A stretch of DNA of 64,000 bases, from NCBI GenBank assembly GCA_026027325.1, contig JAMSLZ010000001.1, positions 3,844,001 through 3,908,000 on the forward strand. Reading direction: 5' to 3'. This document shows, in pieces, positions 36,821 through 51,156 of the stretch. Under the pieces are notes generated by a model that made no database searches, had not been told where the DNA came from, and saw only the letters and a list, made by a program, of their open reading frames with translations. The stretch's first letter is position 1; each line of letters starts with the position of its first letter. The translations under genes were made by a program, and so were the position numbers. This stretch comes from Actinomucor elegans. Lineage: Eukaryota > Mucoromycota > Mucoromycetes > Mucorales > Mucoraceae.

Positions 36821-37537
36821 ATGTTGGGTTTCGTTCGTCCTGCTGCTCACTCCCTCAAATTTGCTAGAGTAAGATATATCCATACCAAAGATGAAATGCG
36901 TACTAAACGCGTCTTTATTTTAGTCTTTCACCGTTTCTGCTGCTCGTTCTGATTGTAAGTAACTGAACATATAGATCTGATTCATAAATTCTAAAAAAAA
37001 ACTCGATTGTAGTAAACAAGGTTCAGTTAATCGGCCGTGTTGGTGCTGATCCTACTACAAACGAAGTTGGAGAGAGCCAACGTGTCGCAAACTATACAGT
37101 TGCTACCTCGGAAACACGATCTGATAAAGAGGGTAGGCCTTTGACATGGATTAACCCAGCAAAGTCGCGTTATTGATTTGGTTCCAATATAGGTAATTTG
37201 ATCAAACGTACTCAATGGCATCGCGTTGCTTATTGGAACCCTGGAGAATGGTTCAGCAAGGTCAAGAAAGGGTAAAACATGATGATACTTGCTAATGTAT
37301 AAATTATATATATTGATTGGGATGTTGCTATTATAGTGATCAAGTCTATGTTGAAGGTACACTTCGTTATAACGACTATATTGATAAGGAGGGTAACCCC
37401 AAGACAAAGGCTGAAATCAATCAAAGTAAGTTTATTGTTCCATTGATAGATTTTTGACAGCTAATACTTTTCATAAAATAGCTACTTTCAGATTGTTGAA
37501 TCGTTCTCGTAATAGTAATGAAGAGGATGAAGAATAA
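36821..37537 (+). CDS. Mitochondrial single-stranded DNA-binding protein (SSB/Rim1 type)
   Basis: This OB-fold protein coats single-stranded mitochondrial DNA during replication. Six small exons (36821-36868, 36924-36954, 37013-37132, 37193-37271, 37337-37425, 37482-37537) give 140 residues. The N-terminus MLGFVRPAAHSLKFARSF is an amphipathic, Arg-bearing mitochondrial presequence. The OB fold shows NKVQLIGRVGADPTTNEV, VANYTVATSET, TQWHRVAYWNP and DQVYVEGTLRYNDYIDKEG, the standard bacterial-type SSB blocks. An acidic C-terminus (NSNEEDEE) takes the place of the bacterial acidic tip. Five introns in a 423-nt coding sequence is dense. It is convergent with the membrane-protein gene on the opposite strand. 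Confidence 0.94.
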
Positions 37538-38212
37538 TCTAGTACAATCATTTACCCCAAGCTCATTTTCGTCTACAACACGCCTCTTTTTTTTTTTTAC
37601 ATGTTTCAAATAAAAAATAAACTAATATTAGTGCTATTGTAGTGAAATATACAAAATGACTGCTTGAACGGTTAAATTGTCGTAAACTGCCATACTTTTG
37701 AAGTGATATCTTACTCTTTTACATTGATATATGATTATAAAAACTAGTTCATTGAATGGGACACCTTTTTTTTTTTATGTTTTGGCCGAAAATGAATGAT
37801 TGATTTCAGTTCATTGTTAAGTTGTGCTTGATTGACATGAGTGAAGTTAATAGACTTGTCAATAGGGCATTATTTTAATTACCACTTCAGTCCCAGCTTA
37901 TCAGCAATTTTGCCTCTAGCTCCTAGCTATATCTCAATATAATTATAAAAGCTTGTTCATACTAAAAAGGAAGAGTGGGTATTAAATGTATTACCCAATA
38001 CTCATAAGTAGATCTTCGTTTGGTCTTTATATACGTAAGAGTTGTGATAGTTTTTGGTTTTTCATTTTCAATTACAGACAGCCTATGAATTTGTTAGATC
38101 TTGTTATAGCATTGGTTTCGGTAGATCAAAGTGCTTTATTATTCATATTATTATTATACGCATCTTCCGATAACTCAATAACTTCATCTGATTTGACATT
38201 TATACATAGAAG

Positions 38213-38243
<31 letters not shown>

Positions 38244-39197
38244 TCCAGTGTCATTTTTAATCACGAACTACCTGGTTCTCATCATAGTACTTATTCACTA
38301 AAGATTAAGGTAGTTCAACGTTTCTTTGTTTGTGTAACTTGTCAAAAAAAGAACTTGGTGTTGTTCATATAGAGGTCATCTAATCACAACGTGGTTGCAT
38401 TTCTGCTCGAAAGCAGCCAAAACTACTAACAAGTACAATTTTTTGTAGCGCGTGGCCTATTCAGCCTGATCAAAAAGCAGGTTGTGGTAAATATAGAATG
38501 TAAATGGCGATTTTTTGTTTACTTGGAAAGTGACAGCGTCAGTTTTAAGTTATAAAGGATGCTATTACCTACCAGCGAGTTACATAAGATGCGCCGGGTC
38601 CTAAAATCGGTTGTATCCGTTGCATCAAGAACAATACTTATATAGTGAACTATCTCACTTATACAGAACGATTTATTATTCTTTTGTAGAGGACATTTTA
38701 CAAATATAAAGATGTTTTCATGATTAAAGTGGATAAAAACCGGATGTATGCAAAGCTTTGGTGTATCATAATAGATCAGTTTATCGGGTGATGTACTTGC
38801 TTTGACATAAAGGCTCAAGTATTACCCTCTAAACTTTGCTCAATATAGCTCATTCTCGGTCTAATGAAATAGATGTTGGTGTGCTTATCTTCAACTGTTG
38901 ATAATAACCTATATCGTGAAACACTGGTTGTCGCTTTGAATAACCGCACCAAGGACACTGTACTGTTACTTATAATTTTACTACTTTTGACATTGATTGT
39001 ATGTTTGTTACATTGGCCTCTAAAACGAGCCACTTTTAGTGAGAAAAAACAGGTAGGGTAATACCATAGTGTTACAGTAACACAACATGATGAAAACTTT
39101 GTGTTTAACGCGTATTTTTTTTTCTTCAAAAACAGAAGAAAAAGAAACTTAGTTTATTACATTAGGTGATAACTTTGTGGGATGGTATTATTCTTCT
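37538..39197. other. Intergenic region with T26 tract and two small-repeat copies
   Basis: These 1.66 kb lie between convergent genes. Copies of the second repeat family are at 37722-37753 and 37915-37960 (ATTATAAAARCTWGTTCAT core). A run of 26 T spans 38213-38238. The minus-strand frames at 38519-39129 have no recognisable features. Confidence 0.5.
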
Positions 39198-40163
39198 TTA
39201 ACCGAGAAGAGGAGCATTTTCAGCGTTGGAGGAACGACCAACCAACTTGAAAACAAAAGGACGGAGAGGATAAATAAGAGTAATGATAGCAGCAGTCAAA
39301 GCAGACCAGTGAATCCAAGCATCATGTTGGTTAGTGAAGATAGCCAAAAGACCCAATCCGATGACTAAGGCACCAGTGACATCTCCCTTTTGCTTCTTGT
39401 ATTCAACATAACCGATAGCAGTAGAAGCCAAGAAGACAATACCGAGGATAACAAAGATACGGATCCAGACATTAGGTCCATCTTCTCTGAGACCGGTGAA
39501 AGCTTGGAAAAGGTTAATCACAGCGGAATAAACGATCCAGCCGTGCCACAAAGAGAAGGGAGCGTGAACGAAAATCTTATCGTACCAGCTTGAAGAAGGA
39601 TAGTCTCTGGTGAGCTTGTCTATTATAATTACATAGATAAGATATCTGCTATTCGATCAAAGATAAAAAAAAAAAAAAAAAGAACTTACAAAAAACGCAA
39701 GAAACGGAAGAGGCAGTGAGAAGAACAAAGATAAAAGCAATGATAAAATGGCCGCTTCTCTATATATAAAATATGAATACAATAGATAACAGGAAAAATA
39801 CTTGATACTTTACCAAGAGAGCCAACCACGCAGAGCTAAGCAAGACAGAAATGACAAAGTGCCATCCGACACCATGAATAGCAGCTTCATGAGCAGGCTC
39901 AAACCATTGATAGATAACGAAACCACCGAGAAGAAGATGAATAAGAGTCCAGACGTACTCAATCCAGTAAGCTGTAATCATTAACGTTAATATATCACCT
40001 AAAAAAAAAGACCGTTCAACTTACATGGAGTAATATAGGTTTGACCATCAGAAATTACACCATCCTCGGGAGCAGGGCCGACAAGGCTATAGACAGTGGC
40101 AGAGAGGAAGAAGAGGTAGACTACAACGTTGGATACCTTTTGGAAGATATGAAGATTCGACAT
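39198..40163 (-). CDS. Multi-pass membrane protein, function unknown
   Basis: I do not recognise a named family. Minus-strand exons 40163-40025, 39971-39814, 39759-39690 and 39619-39198 join in frame to 262 residues. The protein has about seven hydrophobic helices with many Trp residues: a first helix in VVVYLFFLSATVYSL, then YWIEYVWTLIHLLLGGFVIYQW, WHFVISVLLSSAWLALL, HFIIAFIFVLLTASSV, SLWHGWIVYSAVINLF, IRIFVILGIVFLAST, and the last pair around GALVIGLGLLAIF and WSALTAAIITLIYPL. The short tail is polar (SSNAENAPLLG). The Trp-rich helices recall TspO-like sensory proteins, but I would not assign that. The clean four-exon structure and a CT-rich leader before the ATG support a real gene. Confidence 0.85.
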
Positions 40164-40835
40164 TGTTTCTTTTATAAAGAAGAAAAAGAAGAAAACAAGC
40201 TTTTTTATCTAAACACTGGTATTTATATAGTGATGGTTCGGTGAGTGTGACGAACAATTATGCTACTGATTTAAGGTAGCTTAGTTTCCTTTGTTTCATG
40301 TACTTGTGCTATCAGCAGGATCCGTTCGGTCATCATGTTTTATACATAATCTCACTAGAAAACACCCTCTATTCCACGAAAAAAAAACATTGTACGACTT
40401 TTTCAACGGTTGTACCAGATCCTATGACAAATAGATGACGTGAATTTCTTTATTGTTGCATAAAAGCGACTTCTTCTCGGCCCTGAAATATGTCTCGCTT
40501 GATAAATTTCTAGTAGTTTATCACAAATGGTATGATTTCAGTGTCTAGCGTTTGGACATATAGATACATAGCACCAAATCTTATTTTATTTAAAAAAAAG
40601 CATCATTTTCTCTATCTATTGCCCGGAAACCAAAACTATATCGCGTTTTATTGTTGAGTTGTAGACAATTATGTGAGAGCATCGTAGATCAAACAAATCA
40701 AATATACATTCTCAGCACCAATAAAAGCTACTAACCAGGTTGTTGGTGAAACCAATATTAGTTCTCCGACTTCCAATAAAATCGCAGTAGAAATGTTGGC
40801 CAGGGGATTTAACTTGAAAATCTGACCATGTGGAG

Positions 40836-40876
<41 letters not shown>

Positions 40877-41360
40877 AAAGCGTGAGAGTTATTAGAGAGA
40901 CCTAATTTGTTAACGCAAAGAAGCTACTATCAGCATTAAAACTATGCATTTATAATTGATTGTTGTATTTTCTACATATAAAAAAGTTGATTCATTAATA
41001 GAAAACTAAAAATCCAAAAACCACATTATAATTCTCAAATTGTCACACATTTTTATATGTAAATCATGTGTGTATTTTGTTAAAACATCTTAGTTCTATC
41101 TAAGCTTTTTTATCAGACAAGGATCAAAGTAAACGAACTAAATTCTTGTTGAATTACCGACAGCCAATAAATCGTTGGTAGTTAAATACCCACCATCCCA
41201 AGGAATCACCTCTTTTTTTTGCAGCCCTCTGACTTCTGCAGCCGCTTTGAAGTCTGGCTTTTAATAATAGTATAAGCTGTGTACCATTAAACACGCTTTG
41301 AATTGCACCCCCTTCCTTGTTTGCAACCCAAAGCCCTTTTTTCTTTTCAACCTTTAACCT
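40164..41360. other. Intergenic region between divergent genes, T37 tract
   Basis: This 1.2-kb region separates two divergent genes and holds both promoters. It contains the longest homopolymer of the window, 37 T at 40839-40875. CT-rich sequence at 41310-41360 leads into the kinesin start. No gene is seen. Confidence 0.5.
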
Positions 41361-44334
<2,974 letters not shown>

Positions 44335-44414
44335 ACATTATACCATACAATCTATATCTTATTTTTTTTTGTTTACCCATAAACTTAACAGTAAAGAGTA
44401 CAGCTTTATTATAT

Positions 44415-46164
44415 TTACAGTAGGAACTTTGTATTTAAACCATGAGCAAAATCATATATCGCTATTCTCGTTGCATTAGAGCTACAGACAAGTTTTGTAC
44501 AATCAAACTTCAAATTTAATATTCTAAAGGGCATACGATTAAGAATATACTTTATTAAAACAGTACTGATCCTTGCAGCTTACCTTCCTTCTGTAGCTTG
44601 ACCGAGATCTCTAATCAAATTGCCTTTATCCAGACTCCAAATCTTCAAATGACCATTGTAGCAGCCACTAATGATCCGGTTCGCTATAGGATCCAACTGT
44701 ATTGTACGTACTAATTCTGTATGACCGAACAGGGTAAAGAGTGATTCGCCCGTTTCCGCATTCCACACTTTGATGGTTTGATCACTGGAACCACTTACAA
44801 TACGTTTACCATCAAACTCTACACATGCTACACCTCTAGTGTGTCCTGTCAATGTATTTAAACATTCACCATTGTTTAGATCCCATACTCTTATTGTTCG
44901 ATCACCTGAAGCAGATACCACGCGATGATCCTTCCACTGTACCGCATTAACAGCTGCTCGATGTCCTCGAAAGACGCGTATACATTCACCAGTTTCTTTA
45001 TTCCATAGCCTCAAAGTTCGATCCTTCGAGCAACTAATAATTTGGTCCTCATTGATCAATCTCAAGCTAAGCACACTATCCTGATGCCCTTCAAGCTTTC
45101 TCTTGATCTTTCCAGTTTCCATATCCGTCACCAACAGATCAGTATCAGAACTACCACTAACAATGGTATTTGCATCGTATTGTAAACATAGCACGCTGGC
45201 TGTATGTCCTCTCAATGTCATTTTGCATCTTCCTGTTTCCATATCCCACACCTTGACTGTATGATCACGACTACCTGTCACCATCTTGTGCTTGTCGAAC
45301 TGAAGAGCGTAAATGCCTTCACCATGTAGATCTGTATCGGGTACATAAATTGGCGGAAACAGGTGCGTCTTGCAGCTACCGCTTTGCCATCGGTTTTCTA
45401 TAGCATATCTATTTTGATATAGTGTTTTCCAATTGATGAATCGTGTATTGGTGAGTGAATCATAATGGTCAACGTGCTGTGGAGCTGCAGGCGACGTAAG
45501 CTTGTTATTTCTATTGAGTGCATACAATCTTGACCATTTATTTCGGCCAATAAGTGGCGAAGAGGTTCTTGCGATAGGTAAAGGTTGTAGTTTGCCCGGA
45601 GTAACACTTTCTCCGCTGTCATTGCTACTACTGTTACTATTCGCATTACTACTACTTCCAGCGTGGTAATCCTCCTCTTCAGGCATGTTGGCAATGTATT
45701 TGTTCATGGCTTCTCGGTCGTATTCCCAACCCTCTGCCTCAAACAAAGTGCGCCAGAGGCTCTGTTCTTCACACAACGTGTGCCAGGCACGAGATACCTG
45801 CGACGCTTGAATAAGAGAAGGCATGTCCAAAAAACTTAAGATATATATCGCTAGTTCGCATGGGAATTGCTACTATCAAAATTAGCATGTTTTCGCTTTT
45901 AAATAGTTAATGCTTTTGCTCACTGATAAAATATTGCGATGCAAGTAGGGTGAAATGCGATCTATGATTCGAAAAACTACATTTGGTGGTAGCGTAGTTA
46001 ATAGTTGAAAAGCAAATTCTATAGAATAAAAGCTTAAAAATCGTATTGTATATTTGCATGAGCTGTAAATTACCTGCTTTCTCTTTATCTGTCCATGCAG
46101 ACATAAAGTCGGGTATTTCAAAGTTTTGCGCTTGTTCCATATTATTATCTTCGTCCAGGTCCAT
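44415..46164 (-). CDS. F-box/WD40-repeat protein, SCF ubiquitin-ligase receptor
   Basis: This is a substrate receptor of an SCF ubiquitin ligase; the F-box binds Skp1 and the WD40 propeller binds phosphorylated targets. Minus-strand exons 46164-46074, 46018-45924, 45869-44584 and 44523-44415 give 526 residues. Residues 31-62 (FQLLTTLPPNVVFRIIDRIS and onward) look like the dimerisation segment seen before F-boxes in the Cdc4, Pop1 and FBXW7 group. The F-box follows from residue 63 (QFPCELAIYILSFLDMPSLI). From about residue 240 there are seven or more WD repeats, such as GSRDHTVKVWDMETGRC and GSSDQTIKVWNAETGE. The last exon, behind a GTAAGC donor, adds ILNLKFDCTKLVCSSNATRI and IYDFAHGLNT and closes the propeller. 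The target is unknown. Confidence 0.93.
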
Positions 46165-48174
46165 TTTGTCTATTAATCAGCAATGAACACATGGTTTTCG
46201 TTTTAAGATTCAATCATAATGTACATACGTATATAAGACCGTTATCGAAGGAATTGTTTATTGTTATGGTACAAAAAAAAAGAAAGAGCTTCTTGTTATA
46301 GTAAAGCATGAACTCACGCGTAACATCTCACTTTAAGCGGAAATGAAATTGAGCTTTTGAGATACTTTATTGGATTTCGGTTATTGAATAACTGAAAGAA
46401 GAAGAGGGACAAGGATCCAGAGGAAATATTGATCTTTCAAATATCTGCTTTAATAAAATTTTGTAATAATTTAATAATAGTAGCATACTACATGAATTAG
46501 TTACGGATCTTAGTTTTTCTACAACATTAAACTTTTTTATATGCTAAAAAATGTTCGCAAACTTTTTATATGCACCACTTGCGCTATATTTATTTTTATT
46601 ATAAACTGTTCACTCGAACCATTATTTTTTCTCCTAAACAAATCGATTTCAAGAACTGATAAAGCTTCGGTCCTTAGGTAGTGCTATAACTCCTTGCCAT
46701 TTCCCTCGAAATCTAAGATTTGATTTTATTATCAAGTCACTTTTTGTGATTTGCATAAATAAATTTAATTTCTTTGTTTCGATAATACAAGCTTTCTTTC
46801 ATCTATAAGACGAACTAAATTTTGTATACTCTATCCTCTTAAATATATCCAATTCGCCTTTATTTTTAAGAACTTCTTACATTATTGTGACATTGCTTGA
46901 TAGTGTGTCATGTATACATGATGCAGCACTTCCAATGCTAATTTCGATAGAGCGTGGATTTGAAAGTAAGACTGTAAGAAACCAACTTTGTGATGATCAG
47001 CGCCATAGTATATCAGAATAAACAAAAGACACAATAGGCTTCAGTTTGACGAAGCAGTCTCCAAATTACTCGTAATGACTACCATGATTTGTTCTTCATC
47101 TATACAGAAGGACTCAGCTGATCTTCTTCACCACAGCTGCTTGCTTCATTTTTATTATTCTGGAAGAGTTTTTTACTCAAGTATCCTTAGATCATTTAGT
47201 AGTAGAAGAAGAAAGTACATATGCGAATTGTGATTGTAATTCTCTTCTTAGGCTTTAGAGGTACACAACTTCAACTAATTTTAATCCCAGAAAAATTTGT
47301 ATCTGACATTTGAATAGGTGATTTCCGAGTTTGACAATTTGCAGGCCTACAAAGCGCATTATAGTCTTGCAACGCTTAATCTGCGGGATTGACTTACAAG
47401 CTATTATTCGCGTTTGTTATAAAGTACGAAAAGTCAAATTACTTTTAAGAAACCAACAAGAAGTATAGAAATTGGGCAACTTTATTGGGTACATTTTTTG
47501 GGGTATCGATCCTCAACGATCTTTTGTCATCCCCCGAAGCGGCAACGTTTAAAATGGTTGCTTGGAAAACCTTCAGGCAGCAACACGCGAAGCATATATA
47601 GCTGACATAGCGTATCGCCTACTTAGAGTTCATCAAAGTGAAGCAATTCCATCCAAAATCCAAAATAAAATAAAATTTCAAATTTGTTATATCTAAAATA
47701 AACGGCCACTTTACTCAAATACGGACCTAATAACATATGGAAATTTAAAACTTTGGACATTGACACATCTATGTTATGTATGGACTTTTTTATCTGATGA
47801 TCCAGTTAGATTCATGACATACAAATAAATACAAGCGATGATGGAATAGTTGGCCAATAATCATTACAAGAAATATGCAGTATCATACTATCTAATAGTA
47901 TGGAGTGTATCTCTTGATAGAATCTAGTGTCAGACAACACGTGTGTATCGCGAGTGTAAGACAAAGCACGATAGAGCTTATCTGAAATTGGCTGAGAACG
48001 AAATCCATTGTATTGGTTGCTACACTGTTGTTGTAGGTTTGATGAAACGTATATAAATAGGTCTTAATTTCGCATTTTAGTCAACTTTTGCTATCAGGAG
48101 AGCCAATTCCATATCTTTTCGTTTATTCTTTTATTTGTCTTTAGTGCCGGATATAACATATACCTAAGAGGTAG
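46165..48174. other. Intergenic region without supported genes
   Basis: No gene is supported in these 2 kb upstream of the F-box gene. A patch at 47520-47620 is slightly GC-richer (CCCCCGAAGCGGCAACG) but has no sustained reading frame. Confidence 0.45.
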
Positions 48175-48495
48175 TTGGAAATCTATCAAGACGTCAACGA
48201 TGGATTGCGATTCCTTGACTGGCGCTTGCGTATCCTTTCGTTTTTTGGCCAACGTCGTGGACGTGTACTAATAGGCATTCTCCTATCAATACCGATATGT
48301 TTAATGGTCGCGCTACTTATGTACATCAACAGAAACAACACATTGCTATTGTCATTAAACGCAATTTGGATGTTATTTGTGATGATAAGTATCCTTATTA
48401 CTCTGGTAGTTTGTTCTTGCTTAAATGCCACATTCGAACAAAAATATCCAAGTACTGTAACTGGCGACCACATTCTAAACATTACCAACACATAA
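48175..48495 (+). CDS. Possible small two-TM membrane protein exon
   Basis: An open frame of about 106 codons has a charged start (DGLRFLDWRLRILSFFGQRR) and two clear hydrophobic stretches (RVLIGILLSIPICLMVALLM and LLSLNAIWMLFVMISILITL), ending in ILNITNT before TAA. There is no ATG at its 5' end; a TAG immediately before 48175 could be a splice acceptor, but I could not find a matching upstream exon with an ATG. The antisense frame is also open. It may be the last exon of a small membrane protein or chance. No family is recognised. Confidence 0.3.
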   Translation: MEIYQDVNDGLRFLDWRLRILSFFGQRRGRVLIGILLSIPICLMVALLMYINRNNTLLLSLNAIWMLFVMISILITLVVCSCLNATFEQKYPSTVTGDHILNITNT

Positions 48496-51156
48496 AAAAC
48501 AAAACAAATTTTTTCGTAGTTATATAACTTACTGCTTCAATAAATCCCCCAAATGAACCAAATTATATTGACTCTACTTTGATAGTATAAACATTATGAT
48601 CTTGATATCACTAATAATTATACAATTCAGTTACTGTTCTATAACCATCTCTTGCTGAATAACTAACCTTAGGATATGTTATCATGTATGACAAACTATA
48701 ACGAGGACATCTAATCTTCAAACCTTTTCTATAACATACAACACCAGCGTATTCAGTTTATTCAAATAAATCATTGTAACCATTTCAGCTTGTCAAATTG
48801 ACGTATCTACCAAAAAACTGTAACCAACACTGGAGAAATTCATATTTTCATTATCTTTGCTTTAAAACTAAACGTTCCAAGTCTTCGAAAAACAAAAAGG
48901 CACAAGGTCGGATGCATTTTGCAACTAAGCAGACGCGGATATCTAGTCCATTTAACCGTACTAGTATACTCCCTTTCATCCTCTACAGTTCACTTGTATT
49001 GCTGTTCAATACTGTGTATAAAGCTCTAAGTATCGTTCTCAAACCTATAAAAAAGCAAGCACTGGCTTCAATCTGTTCTAAATCACTCAGGCTGATTTCC
49101 AATGTTGAGCAAATACCGTAGTTAAGTTTTTAAGCTTATATGAAGCTGACCACGTTTAGAAAAAGAAGGAAAAAACGAGCATGCCACTTCCTATGCATCT
49201 TAGATACCTGTAATCCAATCTACCCCAAATCACTTATACTGCTCCTCAATATTCAAGAAAAACTGTAGACATCATACGTAAGCCTAGCTTTAACTTTATT
49301 GCTTAGTGCCATAAAATCATACAATATTACACTGCGTTCGTTGGACTGTATGCATTAGATATAGAAAAATTGTGCAGCTATTTGGCATGACCAGCTTATA
49401 TGCAAGGAAAAAGAGCCAATCATTATCCTGGAAGTTGGGACCTAGCATGATCTTTGGTTCAGCTCCCCCTTTTTTTTGGACTTCCTGGTCCGTTAAACGC
49501 AGCATTCTTGATAGATGCTACCAGTTTAAAAAAAATAGTGTATGGCAAAGTTCTTGCTTGCAACTATAAGCTAAATGATGAAGTTTCTAACATGGAGTAC
49601 TATCTATTTCCCTCCCCTTCTTCTAGTATACTATTTTGATTCAGACGACTCCCCATCCTGAAACTCCAAGTAAACAGGCAAGTCTGCAACCTTACCAAAC
49701 TTTAGGATTTTAGCTTTCATGTTTATTTCTATGCATGAAGGGTGTCGAAAAGATGTGGAAGAAAACTTTCGGTTATCAGAAGACAGTTTCATCACAATTA
49801 TGTTTTTTTTGTTACTATGGATACGAATATTATTATGCATAGCATGATGATCGAGAAAGATCGCAACAATAATCGTAACTACTGGTTCGACAAGAAAAAC
49901 AATGCCATTAAATACAATTACAATGTGGATGAAACAGTCAATATTGATTTGAGTCGTGGAACCATCTTAGAACGAGTTAGCCGCGCCCGTTGAAAGATTA
50001 AAAAAAAATGAAAGGAAAAATCGCTCCTTACCAGCTTTGTAACGGCCATATCAATCATTTATGGAGCTAAATTAGTAAGAGAAAGGAATGAACACTTACC
50101 AGGTAATAGCTATCTTTTGTTATTTAATCATTCAAATTCTTCGCCCAAGTCTGTGTTCATAAATAAGAGCAGTATAAGATTAATTAGCTCATTCTGAATA
50201 CGTAATGGTAACCAAATGTGGGCATTAGACCGAGACTATCAGTCTCGAACTCTATTTAGTTCAGGCACTGCCTATTGCTCTTCATCATCTATTACCTCTT
50301 CTTTGTTTACCGCTTTGATCTTACTTACTTAGTATTGAACAGTGTTATCCGCGTCTGCTAAGAGCAGACAGGTAGTCAGCACAGAGTTGGCAATTCTTGA
50401 ATGATCTTGATTTATGACTGATTTTGGCTCAATATCGCATCTATTGGCTTGTGTATGTTCAGAATAAACTTCTGTATCTTCTGATATGCAGTATTGCGAC
50501 TGTTATGCTATGTACTAAATCTATCAGTAAGTAATGTATGTTTCAAGCGACCTAGATCAGTAGGTCTGTAGATCTCTCGACAGATTCCTGCTAAATGTAG
50601 CGTTTAACAAGTAGGTCGTACTTAGAATGAACTGTAATGTCTATTAAAACAGTTTTTTTTTAAAAAATTGAAGCACGAGTAGTATGCTATTTTATTATTC
50701 AATAATTGGAAGTTGGCTATATATATTTTGTACACATACAAGTAATGATCTATAAATCTCAACTGACAATCTAATGTCACATTAGATTAGTGTATAGCTC
50801 AAAATGAGTGGTTGGATCAAATTAAGTCTTACTTTAACTAAAATACAGTGAATCCATCGTATGTATTGATAACTACTGTTATAATACATGTATACTTTAT
50901 ATTGAGCTATAAATGCTTTCGTTCTTAGTTAGTTACTCATATTTCGTTTTTAGCAAGCACAGGCACTAGTCAATTCGTTGTGTTATGCATATGCCTAATG
51001 GGAATCTCCTCTTAAAATGTGCCATGTACTCAACTTTATAAAATGAGTACACCTTACCTAGGAGAATCTAGCAATAACAAAGGCTATCGGGTTTTCTGAT
51101 AGAGCATATACGTATATTATTTTTTATTAGATAGTGTACAAAAGACAAGGTCATTA
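48496..51156. other. Intergenic region with repeat copies and a palindrome
   Basis: No convincing gene is seen in 2.7 kb. Open frames at 48798-49121, 49317-49569 and 49742-49993 lack motifs. A reverse copy of the dispersed repeat spans 50563-50601, and a near-perfect palindrome with AATCTAATGT arms around one base lies at 50768-50788. Confidence 0.5.

Noticed and set aside
38519..39129. Two adjacent minus-strand frames and an antisense frame
   Set aside because: No motifs, no joinable exons, both strands open.
39202..39593. Plus-strand frames antisense to the membrane-protein gene
   Set aside because: Antisense shadows of the last exon.
46600..46630. TCGAACC resembling a tRNA B box on the minus strand
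   Set aside because: No cloverleaf, D arm or acceptor stem can be folded around it.
48798..49121. 107-codon plus frame
   Set aside because: No ATG at its start and basic low-information content; no splice partner found.
49317..49993. Several short frames on both strands
   Set aside because: Mutually overlapping in different frames; none shows a domain or splice context.
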